DNA from: an uncultured Eubacterium sp.
GTDB lineage: Bacteria > Bacillota > Clostridia > Lachnospirales > Lachnospiraceae
Assembly (NCBI GenBank): GCA_904502145.1
Contig: CAJGDH010000090.1
Span: 1 to 7,208 of the forward strand
DNA: 7,208 bases
Reading direction: 5' to 3'
Shown here: piece after piece, positions 1-5,989 of the stretch
How the letters are laid out: every line of letters begins with the position of its first letter
How positions within the stretch are numbered: the stretch's first letter is position 1
Made by a program: the position numbers and the translations under genes
Notes under the pieces: generated by a model
What the model was told of the DNA's origin: nothing
Databases searched by the model: none
Seen by the model: only the letters and a program-made list of their open reading frames with translations

Positions 1-457
1 CGCTCAGCAGACCGATCAGGATGCCGGCCAGGATACCGGAAAGGATGAGCACCGGCAGATAATAAACCAGGGACCGGGTCTCCAGGACGGCGATGGCCAC
101 CAGAATCTGTCCCACGTTGTGGAAGACGCCTCCCGCCAGGCTGACGCCTATGGCCCCGAAAAGCCCCGTCCGTTTCAGGATGATCATGATCAGCATGGAG
201 AGGGCTGCCCCCGCCGCGCTGTAGACCATGGCAAAGCCGCTGCCGAAGAGGATCCCGGACAGGAGGATCCTGGCGGTGGTCACGATGACTGCCGCCTGCC
301 AGCCCATGGTATAGAGCAGGACCATGGTGACGATGTTGGCCAGCCCGATCTTGACCCCCGGTATGCCCGGATTGAAGGGGATGAGCCGTTCAATATATCC
401 TGCCACCAGGGCCAGGGCCAGAAACAGGCCGTAGAATGCCGCTTTTTTCGCTTTCAT
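1..457 (-). CDS. Gx transporter family protein (heptaprenyl diphosphate synthase component I-like), 3' end cut by window
   Basis: The 152 visible codons encode a very hydrophobic integral membrane protein that starts MKAKKAAFYGLFLALALVAG. Recognisable family motifs are PGIPGVKIGLANIV (about residues 30-43), RILLSGILFGSG (63-74) and GGVFHNVGQI (109-118). These match the family historically named heptaprenyl diphosphate synthase component I (Hpre_diP_synt_I) and now usually called Gx transporters, which resemble ECF-type substrate-binding membrane subunits. Five or so membrane segments are evident. Family members are roughly 170 residues, so only a short C-terminal piece should be missing beyond the left edge. 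The ATG directly follows the TAG of the methyltransferase gene and has a GGGAG ribosome binding site at 464-468 with 6 nt spacing, so the pair is co-transcribed and probably translationally coupled. The substrate is unknown; by family context an isoprenoid, quinone or flavin-related role is possible. The family call is secure and the function is not. Confidence 0.85.
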   Translation of the reverse strand, partial: MKAKKAAFYGLFLALALVAGYIERLIPFNPGIPGVKIGLANIVTMVLLYTMGWQAAVIVTTARILLSGILFGSGFAMVYSAAGAALSMLIMIILKRTGLFGAIGVSLAGGVFHNVGQILVAIAVLETRSLVYYLPVLILSGILAGILIGLLS

Positions 458-1318
458 CTATCTCTCCCACCTTCCGGAGGCCCCGCAGGGAAGAACCAGG
501 CCGTTGACGGATACGGGAAGACCGATCTCCCCGGCTTCCGTCCTGCCTCCATGTTTCTTCTCGATGGCGGTGCCCAGCATGTAGGCCAGGACTGCGGGCT
601 GCAGGCCGGTGGTGTAGGAATTGATCAGGAAGAACAGGGGGTCATCGCTGAGAAGCTTCTCACAAAGCTCCACCAGAGGAAAGATCTTCTCCTCGATCTT
701 CCAGATCTCCCCCTTGGGTCCCCGCCCGTAGGAGGGCGGATCCATAATGATGCCGTCATAATGGTTGCCCCGGCGGATCTCCCGCTCCACAAACTTCACG
801 CAGTCGTCCACCAGCCATCTGACCGGGCGGTCTGCCAGTCCGGAGACAGAGGCGTTTTCCTTTGCCCAGGTCACCATGCCCTTGGAGGCATCCACGTGGG
901 TGACGGAAGCTCCGGCCGCGGCGGCGGCCAGGGTTGCCCCGCCGGTGTAGGCGAAAAGGTTGAGTACCTTTACAGGGCGGCCGGCATTCCTGATCTTTCC
1001 GGAAAACCAGTCCCAGTTGACCGCCTGCTCCGGAAAGAGGCCGGTGTGCTTGAAGCTGAAGGGCTTCAGCCGGAAAGTCAGATCCCGGTAACGGATATCC
1101 CACTGTTCCGGAAGGCTGAAGAATTCCCAGTTCCCTCCTCCTCTGCTGCTCCGGTGGTAGTGTGCATTGAGCTTGTGCCAGCGCCGGTCCTTCTTTTCCG
1201 TCTGCCAGATGACCTGTGGGTCGGGACGGAGGAGGATATAATCTCCCCAGCGCTCCAGCTTCTCCCCGCCGGAACAGTCGATCACTTCATATTCTTTCCA
1301 TTGATCTGCTAACCACAT
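458..1318 (-). CDS. Class I SAM-dependent methyltransferase, RlmI-like (Methyltrans_SAM family, no PUA domain)
   Basis: This is a 286-residue cytoplasmic methyltransferase. The family motif HTGLFPEQAVNWDW sits at residues 91-104. The SAM-binding glycine loop VLNLFAYTGGATLAAAAAGA is at 118-137, followed by the acidic residue of motif II (HVDASKGM, 141-148) and the D170-D171 adenine-side acids. The catalytic-type motif IV is DPPSYGRG at 193-200. The layout matches the COG1092/RlmI-like group, whose characterised members methylate cytosine C5 in 23S rRNA, but the N-terminal PUA RNA-binding domain of true RlmI is absent; residues 1-90 are a smaller N-terminal domain. The DPPSYGRG motif could suit an amino-methyl or cytosine acceptor, so the target is unproven. 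The ATG at 1318 has AGGAG at 1327-1331 with about 8 nt spacing. It has its own promoter (1383-1411), and its TAG stop abuts the downstream ATG. The family call is confident and the rRNA substrate is inferred. Confidence 0.88.
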   Translation of the reverse strand: MWLADQWKEYEVIDCSGGEKLERWGDYILLRPDPQVIWQTEKKDRRWHKLNAHYHRSSRGGGNWEFFSLPEQWDIRYRDLTFRLKPFSFKHTGLFPEQAVNWDWFSGKIRNAGRPVKVLNLFAYTGGATLAAAAAGASVTHVDASKGMVTWAKENASVSGLADRPVRWLVDDCVKFVEREIRRGNHYDGIIMDPPSYGRGPKGEIWKIEEKIFPLVELCEKLLSDDPLFFLINSYTTGLQPAVLAYMLGTAIEKKHGGRTEAGEIGLPVSVNGLVLPCGASGRWER

Positions 1319-1354
1319 ATATTTTACTCCTGTATGAGATCATATTTTTTCCGG

Positions 1355-1370
1355 GACCGGGAATCCGGTC
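1355..1370 (-). other. Small hairpin near the 5' end of the methyltransferase leader RNA
   Basis: GACCGG and CCGGTC form a perfect 6-bp stem with a 4-nt loop. If transcription starts 6-7 nt after the -10 box (around 1376), the hairpin begins about 6 nt from the mRNA 5' end and lies upstream of the ribosome binding site. It is not followed by a T-tract, so it is not a terminator. A 5'-end stabilising hairpin is possible but inferred. Confidence 0.35.
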
Positions 1371-1382
1371 ACGATTCAACTC

Positions 1383-1411
1383 ATCATAGCATAAGAGAAG
1401 GTACCTGACAA
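1383..1411 (-). promoter_or_regulatory. Sigma-A type promoter for the methyltransferase-Gx transporter pair
   Basis: Read on the minus strand, TTGTCA (1406-1411) and TATGAT (1383-1388) are separated by exactly 17 bp. Each hexamer differs from consensus at one position. The predicted start near 1376 leaves a leader of about 58 nt before the ATG at 1318. The -35 box lies just beyond the transglutaminase stop codon, so the two downstream genes probably form their own transcription unit. Confidence 0.75.
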
Positions 1412-1435
1412 GGAAATGCTTCACATACCTTCTCT
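1394..1435. repeat. 10-bp perfect inverted repeat interleaved with a promoter and a stop codon
   Basis: AGAGAAGGTA (1394-1403) and TACCTTCTCT (1426-1435) are perfect inverted copies with a 22-nt interval. One arm lies between the -10 and -35 boxes of the methyltransferase promoter. The other lies in the last codons of the transglutaminase gene, and the interval holds that gene's TGA and the -35 box. There is no T-tract after the second arm on the minus strand, so it is a poor intrinsic terminator. It may be an operator-like pair, an RNA hairpin at the mRNA 3' end, or coincidence. Confidence 0.5.
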
Positions 1436-3763
1436 AATAAACCCGGGCCTGATCCCGAATCTGACCCTGATCTTTTTCAGCATTCCCAGGCGGGAATAGA
1501 GCAGGCGGGATTCTGTCCTGAGAAATGTCATGGCGGATTTTGCTTCTGTCCTGCCGATCCCCTCCTGACGGTAGATGGCCTTCTGGCGGAGAAGGCCTGT
1601 CTGACGGAGGGCTTCAGGATCCACTTCCGGATGGAGGCGGGTCCATATCTCTTCCCTTCGGACAAGACGGTTATCCCGGGTCATGGACGCTTTGACCGCC
1701 GGGTCATCTTCCAGCTCATAGAGAAGGAAGATACAGTACTGATACCATCGGATCAGACATGCTCCCGAGGATACCCCCCTGCCGGGTTCAGGACAAAAGA
1801 GCCTTCTTCCCCGCCCGGACAGCCAGACAAGAAACAGCAGCAAAACAGTCAGAGGTACCAGGATGACAAGGATACCTGGCCAGAGCCCGGGGCCGGTGAC
1901 CACAGGGGAAGTGTCCTTGTCTCCTCCTCTGCCTGTCCTGTCTTTCTTCCTGTCTCCGGAATCATCCCTTGCTGTGGAATCTGTCTGTTCTCTTGGGATA
2001 AGTCCTGATTCCGAAGACCAGGCCTCGGACCCCGAGAAGAGTTCCTCGTCCTCATTTATATAGGAAGGCATCCGTTTCCGGTCGCTGTCCGTGACTTCCA
2101 CAGGTACCCAGCCATAACCGGACAGGTAGATCTCCGGCCAGGCGTGGGCAGACTTCTCCGTGATCTCCTCCTTCCCTTCCACCAGAAATCCTTCCACATA
2201 TCGGGAAGGGATCCCGTAATAGCGGAAAAGCATGACGGCCATGGTGGCACAGTGGACATCATATCCCTTTGGATTATCCTCCAGGAACCAGGAAACAAAA
2301 TCTTTTCCCTCCGGCACAGAGCCCGGAGCCTCATCCGGGACAACCCTGTCCCCGATCCATTTCCTGACACGAGTGATCACGGAGAGGGGGTCATCGACAC
2401 CCACCGTACTGGACCCACCCATTTCCTCCAGGAGGGCTTCCTTGACCTCCTTGGACAGGGTCAGGCAGGTGCGGTTTACATATTCTTCGTAAAGGGAATA
2501 GGGGTCTGAAGCCTTCTTGTCCCCTTTTTTGCCCTGTGAAAGATTTCGGTTTTCGCCGGAAAGCCTCTGTACTGCCAGGGAAGGGACCGCTTTTACCGTA
2601 TAGGTCTTCTGTCCGAAGAGCCCTCTTGCCAGAAGGTTTTCTCCGGTGGAAAATACACCGCTGCCATCCTTCTCCAGCTGGGCGGGAAGAGTGGTCAGTT
2701 CATAGGGCAGATACAGGAATCTCCTGTCCGCATGGAGATTATGTATGGTGAGGGGCCGGATCTTATCAAGGTCCCCCTGCCGGGCCAGCTGGATCCAGCC
2801 GGAGAGGCCCTGCCCGTGAAGATCTGAAATCAGGCCTCCGGATCCTGGCGACAGGCCGTACTCCATATCCCCGAGGGTCCCGTCGTCATCGATCCACCGG
2901 TCATCCCGGAAGAAGGTACCCACAAACCCTTTCAGATAATAGTACCCTCCGGTATCGTCCTCCAGGGTCAGCATGGTCCTGTCACCCCGGTGGGAAGAAG
3001 ATACATTTCTCAGGTCACCCCGGGGCAGGACCCGGTCTTCCGCTCCATAACGGAAGCGTGTCCAGGCATCCTGCCAGCCGGTCCCGGGATTATTTCCGAA
3101 GCCCGCCCAGAAGGAGATGATCAGGAGGGCCAGAAAGAGCGCGGGGACCGGGAAGGCCCGCATGGAGATAAGGTGCAGAAACATAAGCCAGAAGAGCAGG
3201 GCGAAAAACCAATATACCGTCTTCCCTTCCCCCAGTCTCATCTCCGAAAGAAGGAAGACAAGACAATACAGCCAGGACAGTTCTTTGTGCAGTATGATGA
3301 ACCTGACCGGCAGGATCAGCCAGAATCCCATGAGAGCCAGAGCTGCGGTTTTCAGGAACAGTTCGTCCGAAAGCATGCCCCGGTGGAAAAACAGTATCCC
3401 TTTTCCGGTCAGTCCGGTATAGGCATCAAAGCACAGTCCCTCCAATCCTCTCCTCAGGGGAGGGATAAAGAAGGCCGACAGGGGAACCAGCCCCATGAGG
3501 ATTCCCGCAGCTCTTCTCCGACCGGCAGACCAAAGAGGAAAATATACTCCTATTAATATAGAAGGAAGACACAGGAAGGCACAGACCGGAATCCTTGCGT
3601 ATTCCAGACAGAGAAGTGAGGACAGCCATCCCGCAAGGATCGCTGACCCTGCCCATAAGAGAAGGACTTCCCGGAACACCTCCGGCCAGTCCCTGTCCTC
3701 TCTCCACCTGGAGACCATAAAAGCTTTTGTTCGGTTTGATGAAGCGTTTTTGCCCTGTGTCAT
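1421..3763 (-). CDS. Polytopic membrane protein with extracytoplasmic transglutaminase-like domain (TgpA/DUF3488-like)
   Basis: This 780-residue protein has about seven hydrophobic helices between residues 33 and 223. A large extracytoplasmic part (about 224-625) follows, then one more membrane helix (627-648) and a cytoplasmic tail of about 130 residues. The transglutaminase core is at about 455-560. The nucleophile is Cys505 (DVHCATMAVMLFRYYGIPSR), the histidine is His540 (HAWPEIYL), and GYGWVPVEVTD follows, where Glu556 occupies the position usually held by the catalytic Asp and Asp559 lies three residues later. A Ser/Asp/Lys/Arg-rich linker (about 573-620) joins the core to the last helix. 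The architecture matches TgpA-type proteins, whose physiological substrates are mostly unknown; papain-like cleavage or cross-linking at the cell surface is plausible. ATG 3763 is preceded by AGGAAAG (3771-3777) at 7 nt; Met16 has no ribosome binding site. It is last in the MoxR-DUF58 operon, 45 bp after the DUF58 gene. The fold is confident and the biochemical activity is inferred. Confidence 0.88.
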   Translation of the reverse strand: MTQGKNASSNRTKAFMVSRWREDRDWPEVFREVLLLWAGSAILAGWLSSLLCLEYARIPVCAFLCLPSILIGVYFPLWSAGRRRAAGILMGLVPLSAFFIPPLRRGLEGLCFDAYTGLTGKGILFFHRGMLSDELFLKTAALALMGFWLILPVRFIILHKELSWLYCLVFLLSEMRLGEGKTVYWFFALLFWLMFLHLISMRAFPVPALFLALLIISFWAGFGNNPGTGWQDAWTRFRYGAEDRVLPRGDLRNVSSSHRGDRTMLTLEDDTGGYYYLKGFVGTFFRDDRWIDDDGTLGDMEYGLSPGSGGLISDLHGQGLSGWIQLARQGDLDKIRPLTIHNLHADRRFLYLPYELTTLPAQLEKDGSGVFSTGENLLARGLFGQKTYTVKAVPSLAVQRLSGENRNLSQGKKGDKKASDPYSLYEEYVNRTCLTLSKEVKEALLEEMGGSSTVGVDDPLSVITRVRKWIGDRVVPDEAPGSVPEGKDFVSWFLEDNPKGYDVHCATMAVMLFRYYGIPSRYVEGFLVEGKEEITEKSAHAWPEIYLSGYGWVPVEVTDSDRKRMPSYINEDEELFSGSEAWSSESGLIPREQTDSTARDDSGDRKKDRTGRGGDKDTSPVVTGPGLWPGILVILVPLTVLLLFLVWLSGRGRRLFCPEPGRGVSSGACLIRWYQYCIFLLYELEDDPAVKASMTRDNRLVRREEIWTRLHPEVDPEALRQTGLLRQKAIYRQEGIGRTEAKSAMTFLRTESRLLYSRLGMLKKIRVRFGIRPGFIREGM

Positions 3764-3782
3764 TCCAAATCTTTCCTGAATT

Positions 3783-3808
3783 ATAATGTAAGTAAAAAAA
3801 TAATGTAA
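3783..3808. repeat. 9-bp direct repeat in an AT-rich intergenic island
   Basis: The plus-strand word ATAATGTAA occurs at 3783-3791 and 3800-3808, a 17-bp period with an A-run between. These repeats fill most of the 45-bp gap between the DUF58 and transglutaminase genes, which is far more AT-rich than the coding DNA on either side. On the minus strand a perfect TATAAT hexamer sits at 3780-3785, but its -35 counterpart is poor and the expected transcription start would fall inside the ribosome binding site. The function is unknown; it could be a regulator site or a weak internal promoter. Confidence 0.45.
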
Positions 3809-4882
3809 TCAAAATACAGCAAAACCGGCATCCTCCGGAAGATTTGCCGGCAGTAAGCTGTCCTGATCCTCCGAATGGTAATAGCCGTATACTGTTTTTC
3901 TGTCATGGCTCATATAATAGATCCGGGTATCCCGTTTTTTTACCGGGTCGAGCCAGAATCTGATGTGGTAGAGGGGTTCCAGGGTCTCTTCCAGTCTTCC
4001 GGGGACCTCCACCCTGTATTCCACCGGCTCTCCTGCCCTGTTCTTCCAGCACAGAATATGACTCTGGCCGCGGGCAGACACTGCCATGGACAGGGAAATG
4101 TAATCCTCCATCACCTGGTCGATGGCCGGAGGATCCAGGCTGGGAAATCCTGTATGCAGATAGAGCCTGGGTTCTCTTCCCACCGGGATGCCCAGTTCCC
4201 TGACCATGATCTCCCCGGTTTTCCCTGTCATCTTCCAATGGATGTTTTTGATCGGGTCTCCCTCCTGATAAGGGCGGACACCCATATAGATTCCCGGATC
4301 ATAGCCCAGGGTACCTTCCCGGATCTCCTGTCCCTCAGGGTCCGGATGGAACAAAGATGGGATCTCCAGCCTCATCTCCCTGGTGTCCGGTAATACCATC
4401 AGGTATTTTCTGACCGAGGATAAGATTCTTTTCTTTCCCAGGCCGAATAATCCGTAGATCTCCGCATATTCCAGGTCGATCTCCATCATGCCGAACCAGG
4501 GGGTCTTCAGGTCGAAAGCGGAGATGCCTTCCTCGCCTCCCATAAGCATAATGTCCAGACTGACCTCCTCTTCCTGTCCGTAGGTCAGGCTTTTGATCAG
4601 AACCTGGGCTTCCCCATGGAAGATGGGAAGTCTCCCTTCCTGGACTACATGGAGAAATCCGGTAACCTTATCCCCTTTATTGCAGGTCCCGGGAATCTCC
4701 AGAGAACAAGGGAGGGATCCGGGGAGAAGGGAATAATAGATACCGGCCAGCACTGCCAGACCCAGCCAGAAGACCAGGTAGATAACGGCCACTCTCGTGC
4801 CCAGCCATGTAGCCAGCAGAAGTCCCGTCAGAAAGAGCAGGATCCTGTTTCCGATTTTTCTTTTCATTGATCTTCTTTTCAT
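3809..4882 (-). CDS. DUF58 domain-containing membrane-anchored protein
   Basis: This 357-residue protein has a basic N-terminus and two adjacent membrane helices (about 12-28 and 30-50), with the rest presumably soluble. The DUF58 signature R-x-Y-x-x-G-D-x(4)-I-x-W is clear at 203-216 (Arg203, Tyr205, Gly208, Asp209, Ile214, Trp216). The C-terminal part (about 236-330) corresponds to the von Willebrand A-like region of DUF58 proteins. At the expected metal-site strand it reads LYLHTGFPS, so the Asp and Ser residues of a DxSxS motif are missing. DUF58 proteins are typically encoded next to MoxR ATPases and are thought to act with them on membrane or exported partners. The TAA of the MoxR gene immediately precedes ATG 4882, suggesting translational coupling. 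An in-frame ATG five codons later (4867) is an equally plausible start, since neither has a strong ribosome binding site. Its precise function is unknown. Confidence 0.88.
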   Translation of the reverse strand: MKRRSMKRKIGNRILLFLTGLLLATWLGTRVAVIYLVFWLGLAVLAGIYYSLLPGSLPCSLEIPGTCNKGDKVTGFLHVVQEGRLPIFHGEAQVLIKSLTYGQEEEVSLDIMLMGGEEGISAFDLKTPWFGMMEIDLEYAEIYGLFGLGKKRILSSVRKYLMVLPDTREMRLEIPSLFHPDPEGQEIREGTLGYDPGIYMGVRPYQEGDPIKNIHWKMTGKTGEIMVRELGIPVGREPRLYLHTGFPSLDPPAIDQVMEDYISLSMAVSARGQSHILCWKNRAGEPVEYRVEVPGRLEETLEPLYHIRFWLDPVKKRDTRIYYMSHDRKTVYGYYHSEDQDSLLPANLPEDAGFAVF

Positions 4883-5821
4883 TTATTTCTTTCTCACATC
4901 CGGGACGGAGACGGAAGTCAGGATCTCCCGGAGAATATCTTCAACCACGTGATCGGTGAGACGGGCCCGGGCCTTCAGGATCAGCCGGTGTCCGAAAACA
5001 TCCCCGAGCACAGCCTGGACATCTTCCGGTATGACATAATCACGGCCGGCCAGATAGGCACCTGCTTTGGCCATACGGCAAAGGGCAAGGGACCCCCTGG
5101 GGCTCACCCCCACTTCCACCAGATCATGCTTTCTGGTGGCAGCCGCCAGCATAGCGATGTACTGATAGATCAGAGGAGAAACTTCGATCTCCCTGATCTC
5201 CTTTCTGATCCTGACCAGGTCGTCCTCTGTCAGGACAGTGGATACCATGTCCAGAGGATCGGCAGATCCGCGGTCCTGAAGAAGAAGGATCTCCTCCTTC
5301 AGATCCGGATACCCCATGCTGAGCATGATCATGAAACGGTCAAGCTGGGATTGGGGCAGGGTCTGGGTTCCTGCGGAACCGGTGGGATTCTGGGTGGCGA
5401 TCACAAAGAAAGGATCCGGCAAGGGATGAGTGTATCCGTCGACCGTCACCTGTTTTTCTTCCATGGCCTCCAGCAGGGCGGACTGTGTCCTGCTGGAAGT
5501 CCGGTTCAGTTCATCCGCCAGCAGGATCTGAGTCATCACCGCACCGGGGCGGTAGGTGAAGCTTTCGGTCTCTTTATTGTAATAGTAGAAACCCAGCACA
5601 TCGGAAGGCATGACATCCGGGGTAAACTGGATCCTCTTATAGGAGAGGCCCAGTGCCTTGGAAAAGGACAGGGCCATGGTGGTCTTGCCCACACCGGGGA
5701 CATCTTCCAGCAGGACATGCCCGTCCGACAGGAAAGCCATCAGCACCTTCTTCGTCACATCTTCCTTACCGATGATCACCTGGTTCACTTCTTTCAACAC
5801 TTCTCTTACTCTATGATCCAT
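4883..5821 (-). CDS. MoxR family AAA+ ATPase
   Basis: This 312-residue cytoplasmic ATPase contains the full MoxR set of motifs. Numbered from the chosen ATG, these are Walker A EDVPGVGKTT with Lys46, Walker B ILLADELNR with Asp103-Glu104, sensor 1 IATQNP with Asn145, the LDRF arginine (Arg162), and sensor 2 SPRG with Arg242. The family consists of chaperone-like ATPases that help assemble or activate partner complexes, often with DUF58 or VWA proteins. Here the gene is first in an operon with a DUF58 protein and a membrane transglutaminase, its likely clients. ATG 5821 is preferred because GGAGG lies 8 nt upstream; an in-frame TTG at 5836 would overlap that site and add only five residues. 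All catalytic residues are present, so it should be active. The length is normal for the family. The family is certain and the client is inferred from context. Confidence 0.95.
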   Translation of the reverse strand: MDHRVREVLKEVNQVIIGKEDVTKKVLMAFLSDGHVLLEDVPGVGKTTMALSFSKALGLSYKRIQFTPDVMPSDVLGFYYYNKETESFTYRPGAVMTQILLADELNRTSSRTQSALLEAMEEKQVTVDGYTHPLPDPFFVIATQNPTGSAGTQTLPQSQLDRFMIMLSMGYPDLKEEILLLQDRGSADPLDMVSTVLTEDDLVRIRKEIREIEVSPLIYQYIAMLAAATRKHDLVEVGVSPRGSLALCRMAKAGAYLAGRDYVIPEDVQAVLGDVFGHRLILKARARLTDHVVEDILREILTSVSVPDVRKK

Positions 5822-5829
5822 GGCCAATT

Positions 5830-5834
5830 CCTCC
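5830..5834 (-). promoter_or_regulatory. Ribosome binding site that fixes the MoxR gene start
   Basis: A perfect GGAGG on the minus strand lies 8 nt before the ATG at 5819-5821. It overlaps the only longer alternative start (TTG at 5834-5836), which therefore cannot use it. This supports the 312-residue protein over a 317-residue form. Confidence 0.85.
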
Positions 5835-5900
5835 AATGATTCAGATCTTTATCCGTCTTATATTTTCCTCTTTTTTTCCATAATTGGCAACCTTTTTCTG
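5835..5900 (-). promoter_or_regulatory. Leader and probable promoter region of the MoxR operon, poorly defined
   Basis: A strong terminator lies just upstream, so the MoxR operon must have its own promoter in this A/T-rich stretch. A TATAAG hexamer at 5857-5862 is the best -10 candidate. The nearest good -35 word, TTGCCA at 5885-5890, is 22 bp away, which is too long for ordinary sigma-A. At normal spacing there are only A-rich, poor -35 matches. The region is supported by logic and composition; the exact boxes are not established. Confidence 0.3.
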
Positions 5901-5967
5901 GAAAGAAAAGAGCTGCCCTGCCGGATCACGGATTCTTCCAGAAATCCATGATCCGGCAGGACAGCTC
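5901..5967 (-). terminator. Strong intrinsic terminator of degV
   Basis: On the minus strand a 19-nt arm (5949-5967) pairs with 5910-5928, with one G-U wobble. The stem continues inward through a further wobble and GGATT/AATCC, giving about 25 bp in all with a short loop. The sequence TTTTCTTTC follows immediately (5901-5909). There is no T-tract on the opposite side, so it acts on minus-strand transcription. It starts about 22 bp past the degV stop codon and separates degV from the MoxR operon. Confidence 0.92.
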
Positions 5968-5989
5968 CCTGTATTCTCCTTAAGCAGGA

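Noticed and set aside
119..1312. Long plus-strand open frame of 397 codons opposite the methyltransferase and Gx genes
   Set aside because: It is antisense to two well-recognised genes, its translation is low-complexity and rich in Gly, Pro, His and Gln with no recognisable domain, and it has no promoter. GC-rich genes commonly create such antisense frames.
1355..1370. Hairpin as a terminator or attenuator before the methyltransferase gene
   Set aside because: The stem is only 6 bp and is followed by A-rich rather than T-rich sequence on the transcribed strand, and no competing pairing was seen.
1394..1435. Inverted repeat as the intrinsic terminator of the transglutaminase operon
   Set aside because: The loop is 22 nt and no T-tract follows the second arm on the minus strand, so no convincing terminator is visible for that operon.
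3780..3785. TATAAT as a firm internal promoter for the transglutaminase gene
   Set aside because: The hexamer 17 bp upstream (TTACAT) is a poor -35 box, and the expected start would fall within the ribosome binding site. It is kept only as part of the AT-rich island observation.
5834..5836. TTG as the MoxR start codon, adding five residues
   Set aside because: It overlaps the GGAGG that serves the ATG at 5821 and has no ribosome binding site of its own.
4949..5839. Plus-strand open frame of 296 codons opposite the MoxR gene
   Set aside because: It mirrors the MoxR coding frame and shows no family motif; the Walker A and Walker B motifs on the minus strand settle which frame is real.
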